Shown here: positions 43,370 to 55,100 of the stretch, in pieces
Numbering within the stretch: position 1 is the stretch's first letter
How the letters are laid out: every line of letters starts with the position of its first letter
NCBI GenBank assembly: GCA_037157565.1
Contig: JAZHRO010000013.1
Coordinates: 39,684,501 to 39,748,500, forward strand
DNA from: Thalassia testudinum
Taxonomy: Eukaryota > Streptophyta > Magnoliopsida > Alismatales > Hydrocharitaceae
Direction: 5' to 3'
Length of the DNA: 64,000 bases
Notes under the pieces: model-generated
Told to the model about the DNA's origin: nothing
Seen by the model: the letters and a program-made list of their open reading frames with translations, nothing else
Databases searched by the model: none
Translations under genes and position numbers: made by a program

Positions 43370-46300
43370 TAATTGGGTTGGGTTTAAGTTGATTAAACAG
43401 GTCCGATCAGGGTTAACAAGCCTATTGAAAATAGAGAGGAGAGTATATGGAAGTAAAAGTGGTGGTATTATAGAGACAATTTTGGCAATAAGAAGCATTA
43501 GGATTTATAGAAGAGGAGGAGGAGGACGTAGTGGTGCAAGTGGTGGAGGAGCGAGAGGAGGACATGGAAAAGGTTTTAGACATGTGGAGGTGGCAAAAGG
43601 GAAGGCCAAGGCTAACTATAAGATTTAGGATTAGGATATGGTAAAATTTGGTGGGGATTTGATTAGGATTAGGAGTAGAGACCCAATTAGAAGAGATTTT
43701 ATGAGATTTTTCCTATATTTTCCCTAACATGTGAAGTGATCATAAATAGATTACGTAGGATGCACGTTTTAGGAGTAAGGAGTCTATTTGCACTTACAAG
43801 GGCAAGGAAAAGAGGGGTTGTTAGATAGAGTGGGTTAAGTTGGATCCGAGTTGGATTTGGATGGACCTAAATGGCTCTCAATAATCCTAGGTAGGACTTC
43901 TAGGTTCTCTCTTCTTCCAAACACCAAATAAATCACATCAAATTTAGGAAAATGTCCTTCATGCCTCAAGCCAAACAAAAATGTAGAAATTTTCTTCTAG
44001 GAGGCTTCTTTTGATAGCAAAAGCACGGAATGAGGGTCTAGTTTCATCCTTTTTTATGCATATTATGTAATCTTCTTTGTATTTTAAACATTTGAAGCCT
44101 CTCTTCATGATGTGAATGACATATGGGAGTCCCCTTCCTATTTGAAATTCCCTTCTTCTCTCTACAAGGCTATCATCTCCTCACTCCTCTACTTGGTAGT
44201 GTCTCTCTATTCTCACGTGTGCATCAAAAGTAAGAAGACTGATTATGTATTTCCAAAATAAGAATAGAAGACTAAAAAACTAAATTTTAACTAAATTTTC
44301 AGAATGAGAAAAAATTAGACCCATTTTTTCCATAAAATCATGTGTCGATCATAAAACAATACTACCTTTGGACAATTTTATTTTGAGGAGAGGCCATCAG
44401 GTTTGCAATAAGGTGTTGTTTTTTAGTGAGCAAGGTTGTTTATTCTACATTTGGTTGGCTCCATTCCAAAAGAATCTCTCAACTTCAAAATAAACATATT
44501 CCACCTCAAGGATGGAATTAATTTTGGAATCAATTCTTTCCTTACAATAATTTTCTAGACTTCAATTTGTTGAAGTGGCTCAAATATCCAAACTCCTTAA
44601 TTACCCTATTTATTCCACTTTTCCCTCAATTCCTCTATATTTTATACCACTTTTCTAATTGCGTTAGCTAAACACTACCTAGATGTCATCATAGCAATTA
44701 AAAACACAAAAAAAACCATAATTTTGCACTATTTTTCTTTCATTAATTGTCTATACAATCCATCATTTGGCGCCCATGGAAAGTATACCGTGCACAACAT
44801 CATATTCCTTTATGAGCTTACAATGGAATGTCATCCCATGTAGTCATACATACAGTCCTCACATGAAGAGGACACCATCAATAATTGTGAAAAATAATAA
44901 TAAGCTAAGCTATGCGTGGGAGAGGTTCGTGAGGGACACCCTCCTTGCCAGAGGTACCAATGATTAATCAAACAAGAAACTTAAAGCAGAATCCGTCACA
45001 TTTACATAACATGCACAAAACTAATATTATATATTAATAATCACACCAGTATAGCACGTACCATTTTCCACAGAGCTATACTGGTTGCTAATCATATACA
45101 GTTTGCACAATCATGTACAACAGTATAGCACGTACCATTTTCCAGATGGTCATGGGCATCACTCACCTGGGTGGGGGATTAGTCCAGTGGCCCATATATT
45201 TATAGCTCAGCAAGAAATTAATGTCACTGTGCTGGAAGGTCCTGATATTTATGACTCTATTTTTTATGTTCAGGCTTTGCAGGATGTTTAATTTTACGTC
45301 TACATCTCTCCATTAATTGGCATCAAGGTACGAAATATACGTGAGCATATCTAACAATTTGCATGCAGTTGGCTAAAATCACATAGCCCATCTAGGTTTT
45401 GAGGTCCTATCATAACGAAAAACAAAAGGGGAAGAGAGAAGTAATATTGCTTTGGATAGTGGAATATGGAAAAGAAACAAAAGTATCTCATTCTTTTTAC
45501 TATTTGTACTAAAAGAATAGTTAATTTCGTGACGGAGCTTAAGTTAAGGGGCATTTGTATAAAAGATAATAACGTATAGGGGCATCCATATAAATGGAAC
45601 AATTCAATTGTGAGTGTAAAATCAAGGATTTAAACGGGGGTAAATGCAGACCCCTTCTGTCGTCTCAATCATTAACTTGCCCTTGACAACATACCTTTTA
45701 TGACACGTTTGAATGAAAGAAAAGGTTTTTTTTTACATATAGCCTCCTTAAATACGGATTATTATATTAAAGCCTTCGTAATCTTTACTCAGTAAGATAT
45801 TTAACCGACGTTAGTAACTGAGTAGGTAGATTCCCATCTAAAAGATTAGAATTCAAATTTTATGGTACTTGAAAAATAAAATATAGTATTTGACTTAATA
45901 GAAAATTAAAAAAGAAATCCTTTACAAACCACCTCCGATCACCATTCACCTATTTACACTTCTACTGGTCCCACTCTTACTCCACTTCGTTCCCCCCCCC
46001 CCCCCTCAGACCCCCACGCTCTCCCAAGCACCCTACTCCCTCTAAGACCCTCCACCACCTTCCTCCACCACGCCTGCCCTCCACTTTGACCTCTTTCAAC
46101 CAAGTATGCCATCTACCCATCCTCTCCTAAGACCCCTCTTCCTTTCCATTCCCCACCACTCTTCTACCACAATTCTCCCAACTTCCCACCCTTCCTTAAC
46201 CCACCTATGTCTCTATCATCTACCACACCTCTCCTCCTTGGTTAACCCACCCAACTACTCCTCTCCCCCACCCTCAACCTTGATCCTTGATCCAACTCTC

Positions 46301-48350
46301 AATCATCCCACCCCTCACGCCACCTCCCTTGACCTACTCCAACCTCCACCACAACCTTCCTCTCCCCATAGTGCCACCTCTTCCCTCTATCCTCTGATCT
46401 CCCCCCACGACCCTCTCCCTTACTGGTGTCACTATAGTGACCCGATATTGAGAAGGTTGCACACATGAATTGATTCATTTCTTCTTCTTCTTGCATCATG
46501 GGTCTCTTTCTCTCCCTTCGTGTATGTGGATGAGAAGGGTAGGGGTTCCGTGGTGGTGATAAAGAGTCATGTACAAGGGTAGAGGAATCATGGAGGTGGC
46601 CTTGGAGGATAAGGAGAGAGGGGAGGGCTACATGTAACACAGGGGAGGATTTACGTGCGCTTTATGGTAATATGACTAGGGTTATTTTATTTCATTAAAG
46701 GATTGGTCAAAGTGCATGGAAAAACTTTACATCCTTTAGATATTGCATTTAGATTCTTATGCATGAATTGTATAATATCAATAATCAACAACCTTCATTG
46801 TTTCATTTAAATTTGAAGATCCAAAAGGTCATTTCGAGTGATCCAAGACTTAACCCTGGGATTTTTAAACGTTCCAAATACATCAATTAGATTGAATCAT
46901 CCATATTCAATGTAGATTGCGCATGGCAAGAGGTAGGATACCTAGGACTCCTTCAAGTTTTCATGTTGTTTTAACTGCCCAAACCCCATCACTTGAATTC
47001 CCCCTATTTTCTTTTCACCAAAATTAGTAATGAAGCATGACACAAGTATTATTTTGATTACTTGCGGTTATTATCATTAATTGTCATGTTGATGGACCTA
47101 ATCCATTTAAATTGCCAAATCCCAATTGTTAAGTCAATCTACTAAGCTTACTCCAAATTTATTAATCACTTTATTAATGAAGTTAGCTTTCAACATCATT
47201 GTTTCTTTGTTTGGCCAATAAAAGACAATTAACCCTTAGCAACCTAATTGCCCAGTGGATGCTTGCGCTTAGATATTGTATCTTTCAAATAACTTGGTAA
47301 TTATGCTAGCAACATACACAAATCTTGAGGGAATCTATTAGATGACCAAATTGGTGAATCTGGAAGTGCTGTATCAAATTTCACAAGGTTTGGATGTGAT
47401 TCGATAAATGAAAAGTCATCACTTGTTTTAAGGACTTAATTATAAGAATCATGTTGATCTACTATTAACCTTATATACCGATAGATGTGCACCATTAAGG
47501 CAAGTTGAGGAATACAAGGAATGACATGCCTCCTCGCTTTCCTAACACTTACGAAGTCAGCTTAACCAATATCCTTTTGGTTGCATTTCCAAATCAAGCC
47601 CACCATGAACCTACGAAGGCCAGTTTTTATTTTAATTCTTATTTTAGAGACGGAGGGCCAGGCTAGAGACCCAGAGTTAGAAAATTTATTTCATGGGTCC
47701 AACTCCAATCCCTGGAGTACAAGCTCGAATACAAGTCAACCTGGACCTATATCTTATTCTTAGCGTAATTCATTTGGAAACTGAACCAAATCAAATTCGT
47801 TTAAGCTATTTTATGTGTAAATGACCCTAAAGCATGAAAAACTACACATACGTACAAATATTCTATTTAAAGAAAAAACCTACACACACTATCCTTGCAT
47901 ACATCTAGAGATAAATACACCCACAGAGGTGTTAATTAGCGTAGCCCAAAAATTAAAAAAAAAAAATTAAAATGTACCATAAGGCCTGACATATAAAAGT
48001 TTTGGGCGTTGGTTGCCTTTTTCAAGTAGGATTTCAGGTTCGAATCGAGCTGGTCTTGCCCAAGGCTTTATCCTAAATACAAATGAGAAATAATGTCGAC
48101 ATTTTGTGTCAACTTTAATGCACATAGAGGGCAAAAGGCACGATTTTCTAACAGTTTCCATCAAAATCACCTGCCATTTTTAACAAATATTTATCGAAGA
48201 GGCTCTTATGATTAACCATGCAACTTTTAAACAGAAATCATGTAAATAAGGAGAATTTTAACGACCCCCTTGACCGAAAAGAATAATGAAAAAAAAAAAA
48301 AAATGGGACTTGATGCCCCTAATCCCTCTTTGGGAATTGTTCTCATTTTC
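43370..48350. other. Intergenic sequence with low-complexity and repeat scraps
   Basis: No supported gene. Noted items: a GGA-rich stretch near 43510-43580; a possible MITE-like block near 44445-44690; two exact 24-bp direct repeats at 45047-45070 and 45121-45144; a run of 14 C at 45992-46005 followed by a pyrimidine-rich stretch to about 46480. The Pro/Ser-rich frame at 46106-46468 looks compositional. Confidence 0.45.
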
Positions 48351-48354
48351 CTTT

Positions 48355-48674
48355 AGACAGTGCTATTTCAAAATAAACTTGGAATAGAATAAATATGAAA
48401 AGGTATTTGATTGATAGAATTATAATGATGGATGGAATTATAATAATTGATATGATAATTTTGTGAGAAAAAAAAAAATGTTAGCGAATTTTGATGTGAT
48501 AATTTATAATTATTAAATGATATTTTTTAAATTATATATATAGGAAAAAAGAGTATTAATAAACTTCAAAATCCGTATAAACACTTTTTTTTAATAATAC
48601 CTCGTATCCCATGCCTCCTACTACCAAACCTCCTCTTATCCCAGCCATTATCACCCGGATGCTAAACACAGCCC
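48355..48674 (+). mobile_element. MITE-like element, copy 2
   Basis: AT-rich block aligning with the complement of 27109-27469, sharing GGAATAGAATAAATATG, GGAATTATAATAATTGAT and AATTTTGATGTGATAAT stretches. The right end reads GCTAAACACAGCCC, comparable to the AACCAAACGCTGCC end of the other copy. Boundaries are approximate. Confidence 0.55.
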
Positions 48675-49195
48675 AACTCTTCACAGTTTATATAGCACAA
48701 GCGAATCTTCTCAATGCACACCCCCCCGCGGAGTTGATCAGTTCTTACCACCAGTTACCACATCCACCAGATCATGCACCACCCGTGTTGGGTGCTTATG
48801 CGTGGATTGCAAAGTTTTTTTATCGGAACCTTTCTGTAAATCCCTTGAGAAATTAACGTGGAATTGGGCTTATCAAAGAGATGCAAAGCATCCGTCTAAA
48901 TCACCTCAATACCAAATTAGCCGCAACTGAACATTCCGTTCCATTACTACTTTATTTTCCGGTCTGAGAAGGCATTACAAATATTAGAAACGACGGTGAG
49001 CTGGTGATGGCTCCGCGGAGCCACAATCCATGGTGCTCTACTTAATTGGCCCGAAGAAACATCACTAGCTAAACTTATATTGACCTGACCTGGCCATATA
49101 AAGGTATATCCAAGAGACCATCATGCTAACTAGAAAACATGCTCTCTTCGATCTTCACGATTCACACTTCTATTCCATCCTTGCGTGGTAGCATT

Positions 49196-52100
49196 TCAAA
49201 CATTCGGTGGCGGCCAAATTTTCCCGAGGTACTCTTCCACACGCTTGGTCTGAGTCACATACCCGTCAAGGCCGGTAGCTAGAAGCTCTTGCGCAGCAGG
49301 GCCCATTGCAGATGCAAAGTTGAGCTGATCCCATTTGAGCAGCTGTTGTCAGGAAGGAGATTTGATCGTGTTATGGGCTAAAGAAAGCATATTCAAATCT
49401 GGAAACAGAAGCTTCTTGCAAAAAACATGCTCAAAGATCTGGTAATTGGCCTATCCAATGCTCTAGGCCTTGTTCAAAGTGGCATACAGCAGGAGCACTA
49501 TGGCACCAGTGGCTCAAAAGTAAAGAACGACAGGTTTCGGAAGGAAAGAACAATGCAACACTAAGGAATGACGGGTTGGAGGCATGAGGGTCCCGACCAT
49601 CACAGCATTGGCATTTGTGCAAACATGCATGTCTCCATTGGTCAGTGGGTTGTTTTTGAAAGTTGGAACAAAGAGATCGAGTTCAGTAGTTGTTGGATCA
49701 TTTCAATCGACTCATCTAGCAAAGCTTTTAGACCGGCAGTTGACCAGATTTGCAGGTGGACCACACCGAGCTGTACTGAGCACCCTAAATGCTCGGTTTG
49801 TCAGTCCGATAGGTTCAACATGAATTGGCCAGTCTTCTTCAGTTTTGAGAGACTCAATTGATCGGTAACTTCCTCACTTTATTTCAAGACAAAGACATCT
49901 CACATGGTAAAGGATAAAGGGAAAAATAATTCAGCATTGGACGCCGGAATGGCATCGAAAGTTCATATATCTAAGCTCAAACAGTCGGAGTAATGCTCTC
50001 ATATAACAGATAAAACAGAAATTAGTGCATTACCTCATCATCTTTGAATGTGGAAACCATTGCAGAACTTGGGGATAGTCTTCTTGTGAATGAATACTTT
50101 TCTTCAGGATGATACATCGCGGAATCTTTGAGGGATTGCAATATCTTCAATGAGGCAATGATGTAATCAACCCTAAAATGAGAAAGAAGTCATGAACACT
50201 GAGAAATCATATGATCATTGTTAATGTGAAAGCTTCATACCCTAAAAGGCTGAAGATGTCCTGCTTGTTGCGAACAGCAGCAGCCATCAACTTGGATTTG
50301 TGACCATATTTGTGTATGTAGTTATATGCTTTCTTGACCTGTGATGAGCAGCATAACAATAGCAATCCCTCACAATTATTACAAAAAAAGGCACCTTCCA
50401 GTAACTTGAATAAATACCATGCTAAAACAACGGTTTATGCCATGAGTGAAGAACATCAAACAAATTCTGCCACCTGTAGATGAAGTCGATAAAACCAATT
50501 CCAAAATGGTAACTACACGTTGGATCCTACTCTCTGACCATTTATTCAATTCGTGGCTACTTTTGATGTCCATTTACTTGATAACTAGAAAGTGGAAAAG
50601 ATAATAGAATATCTTAGGGTAAAGAAGTCGTAATCTCAGAGACTGTACCAAGAAGAAAAAACTTTATTGACCTAGATTACCTTCCTCTGAACTATATATC
50701 AAATGAGAGGATGCAGCAGCCTAGGCATTTGGATGTTAGAAATTCTAGGGAGTACAAAACAAAGTCGGCAAGCAACATTGAGGTGGCACAGCTGAAGCAC
50801 CCTATAGGCATATGGATATCAATAATCCATATTAAGAGGAATAATTTGTTTGGAATCAAACAAGGGGAAAGAAGGGTTCTTGCACTTTGCTCACCAGAGC
50901 TAACCCTGGATCTTCTCCTTCACACAATGCAGAATCTATCTCAGGGTCACCAGAATGATTTCGGGCCCAATCCTGTGATTTAGGCAGGAAGAAATGTTTC
51001 CCTTACAAATATCTGAATAAAGCTCATTTTGAGGGATGGTGAAAATCAATACCCTTATCCGACCAACAAAGATTTGGATGACAGATGCACCGGCTTGAGC
51101 AGCAGCTGCAGCTTGAGCAAAACTGCATAAAATCATAGAAAGTTAAACTGCTTGAAGATAATAAAAAACTATCAGATCTACCCTCAAGATCAAACAAAGG
51201 CAGCTGTAAAATACCCAACCAAACACAAAAACTATTTGACACAAAGTAGATATAAACATAGTCGGTCAAGAAGTTGATGTAGAGACAGCCTAGCATAGGG
51301 AGGAACAAGATTAAATCTTAATCTAGGGTATATGAGAACAGATACAGGTAGGACAACAAGTTTGGCCAATCAGTTGCTTTGGCAGCTGTTTTCTTACCAA
51401 GATAGATACGAATTTTCAAGAATTTTTTGCTTTAACCAAAAGTCAAACTTATCAACCAAGTGAATTCTTGTCAAAACTAAAGGTCAAACAGAAAACCATG
51501 CTTCTAGATTGCTCACTTATAATAATCATGTCAAAGACTTCTCAACTGTTCACAGACTTATCGAAATGGCAAGCCATCCTCATGCAATGGTGAAAGCCAA
51601 TGTTGTACGAATGGAGGTTTCTGAGACACGAGAAATGATACGGTGAAGGCATGTAAGTATATGCCACGAGAAGCAATATCAAGAGTGATACCAAGGAGCC
51701 ATAAAGAAGTGCTATTCTCTAAGGCAGGTCATCCATGCATGATGAAGGCACAAATCATGGCCGATACGGTTAACATATCACGGTATACAGTAGGCATGAG
51801 GACCAAGTCATTGGGTTCAATGGAAGAGTACAGTTAACTAAAAAACAATCATCATTGAAGAAAAGGAGCAAGAATTATTCCCTAACTATCTCTCTTTGCA
51901 CAAGGCATCTTTGTCTACAAATATCTTAGTAGGTTAATCCATTTGAAAAGTCAAGACTGAAATCCACATTAAACTATAAGTCCAAGTATGACACAGCATA
52001 TTGTTATACTGCAACATTATGCAAGGATATTTTCTTATTTTGGTTAAAATCCCAGCAAAGCCTAAGATGATATGAAAGGAGGCAAAGCATCAATGAATTG

Positions 52101-55100
52101 AAGCCAACCTAATAAGGAAAAGGTTTGGTTTTGCTTTTTTTTTTTTTTTTGAAAAGCCAAAGGACAGTTATCCGAATGATAATCACCCTAAATCATTTCA
52201 TTCTAAAAAATCGAATTACATCATATATTACATAACAGATCCCCAGAACACCACCTGGTAAGAAATTGACGAAACAAAGTTCTCAACATATGATCTCTCC
52301 CCCCTAAAAAATGCCCCATTTCTCTCCAACCAAACACCCTATAGGACCGCCAAAACCTTGGCCCTATCCATCCTGGATCTAAAGGTGATCCCTCCATCGT
52401 GGGCGTTCCCTCTACGAAACAAATCCCAGAAGCTAACCGCATCCTGATAGGCGATCCAGTCGATCCCCATCCTTTGCCAAACCTGCACCACAAACAGACA
52501 CTAAAAAAAGAGGTGTTGGATGTCTTCCTCGACTCCATCACAGAAGGGACACGTGAGGTCATCCGACTAAGCCCATCTTGCTCTCCACCGCTTCATCATA
52601 ATTCTCCCCCTCCTAACCAACCAGGCAAAGATCTTTTCCTTCAACGGATACTCCGCCATCCAGAGCAGTCTACAATCTCCTAAGAAATCTATATCCGAGC
52701 TGGCCGCGCCACTCCCCATCTACAAAAGACCTTTGCCACAGAAAAATCTACTTCCCAGAAAAATGCATCATCATCCTCCTCCGGTGCCCAACCCTACAAC
52801 ACCTGCAACAATCGTTGGAACTCCTCGCATCTCTCGTCGGAAAGGCCCCTCTGAAAAGTTGGACACCAAGCCCCATCCCAACAACTTCCCACCATGGTCA
52901 ATGGGTCTAGAACACCCCCAAAAAGATGGGGAAACCTGTCACCTAGGGTAGAGCCAACCCCCTGCCAGAATCGGAACACATCTCCCTCCCTCAAAGTAGG
53001 GGAAAAGAAATCACGCACCTTCGTCGTAACCGCCGCCAAGCCCCTAAGAAAGTGAGAGGCTCAGGGAGGAGGGGACTCCAATGGCCCCCATGAAAGGAAG
53101 AGACCGTAACATCGCCACATAACATCACCAAAGAGCCCCTGCTCCCACCCCACCAACCTTGCAATTCACTTCGTGAGGAGACTGATATTCACCTTATCCA
53201 CATCCCTAACCCCCAAACCCCCTTCCTGAACTGATCTACACACCTCCTCCCAGGCCACCAACCTCACCCCCCTTCCTATCAACCCTACATTGGTCCAAAA
53301 GAAATCCCTCATCAACCCCGAGATCTTCTCAATCTACTGCGATAGTCTGAAAACTGAAAGGAAATACGACGGTATGGATCTCAACACTGTCTTCACCACG
53401 GCCAACCTCCCACCTCTAGATAGAAGTCTGGAAGACCACCCCGCCAATATGCCCTCCATCCTCTCCAGCAGAGGAATCCGATCCTATAACCTGAGGCATC
53501 GATCTAATAAAAGAAGGCCCAGATACACCAACGGCAGAGAACCCTCCTCTATCCCCAAAGCACCACCCACCTCTTCGACCGACAAGTTGAACGAGACAAA
53601 GGTTGATTTTTTTATAATTGATCTACGACCCTGACACCATGCCAAAAAGCTCCAGAAGGATTCTCACCCTTCTGGCCTCCAGATCCGCTCCCTCAACCAG
53701 AAACAAGGTATCATCAGCATATTGCAGAACCGTCGTCTACCTACCCTCACCAACCATAAAGCCTCTAACCAGACCCTTATCACAAGCCCTTTGTGCTACC
53801 TACGCCAGAGCATCCACTACAAGCACAAACAGCATAGGTGCAAGAGGGCAACCCTGTCTGACCCCCCTCCTAGGTTGTACCCATCCTCCTGTCGGGTTCC
53901 CATTGATCAGGATTGAGAAAGATGTCGCCACACACCTCTTCATCCAATCAATCCACCTCACCAGAAACCCCCTCCTCAACAGAGAAGCTCACAAAAAATC
54001 CTACTGCACCGAGTCATATGTCGTGATGAAGGAAACCTTTCACAAAAAAGCATGTTTCTTCTCCCTCCTCCAGGTGGCCAATGCCTCCATAGCAACTACA
54101 AAACCATCCAGGATTCCCCTCCCTGGAACGAAAGCCGTATAAATAGGGGAGATCAAGTCTCCAAGAAGGTCCCTGAGCCTATTGGCCAGGACTTTAGCAA
54201 CAATAAGGTACACAGCATTCAACAACGCAATTGGTCTAAAATCTTAGATCACTTCCGCCCCTTCCTTCTTAAGTAGCAAAAACAAGTAATATATGTTCAG
54301 TTTGTCGAAACCTCTGTTCCCGGCCACGAACTCCATCATTTGCATCACATCTACCCCCACCAAGTGCCAGAATTCCCTGAAGAAGAAAACAGGAAAACCA
54401 TCCGAGCCAAGATACCCCTCCACATTCAGGATCCAAACCGCTTGCCTCACCTTGTTCTCCGAAAAGCCAACCGTTAAGTCTCTCCGTCTGGGCCTTCGTG
54501 ACACACTGCACATTCTCCCCTCTCCACCTCCAACACCCCCTAACGCACCTCCCAGTAAACTCCCTGAAGTAATCCGTCGTAGCTCGTCCCACCTCCTCCC
54601 TACCAGAGAATGTCTCCCCATGTATCAGCATCTTCTCTATCTAGTTTCTCCTCCTTCTGACAGAGGCCATTTGGTGGAAAAATCTTGTATTAGAGTCTCA
54701 TTCCTTCAGCCATCTCTGCCTCGATCTCATTTTCCACTCCACATCTACTTTCCTATCCTCCTCCTGCACCACACATGTCATCCTCGCCCTAACCTCCCTA
54801 TCCTCTGTCAAGATAGGGGCTTGGTCCTCCTACCTGTCAATCCTGGTAATCCCTGACAATGCCTCTTCCTTCCTACCCCTCCTGTATGCCCTCAAGTTGT
54901 CACACAGCATAATTTCTTCGCGAAGCAACACGCGGCAGATCCCTCCACCTCTATAGAGTTCCACTTCTCCACTATACTCCGGAACCTCTCCTCTATCAGC
55001 CAGAATCTGTCAAACTTAAAATAGATGCCAAAGTGTCCCCTCATTAGACCGTCATATAAGGGGCATGTGATCAGAGAACGATCTCTCCAAAGCAGACATG

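Noticed and set aside
44445..44690. Possible further MITE-like block (CATTTGGTTGGCTCC to GTTAGCTAAACACTACC)
   Set aside because: The inverted ends are too weak and no second copy is seen in the window.
46106..46468. Pro/Ser/His-rich open frame of 120 codons
   Set aside because: It arises from a pyrimidine-rich stretch following a C homopolymer; no domain and no splice context.
48031..48045. GGTTCGAATC, resembling a tRNA T-loop
   Set aside because: Flanks do not form a T stem with an acceptor stem; no tRNA can be folded around it.
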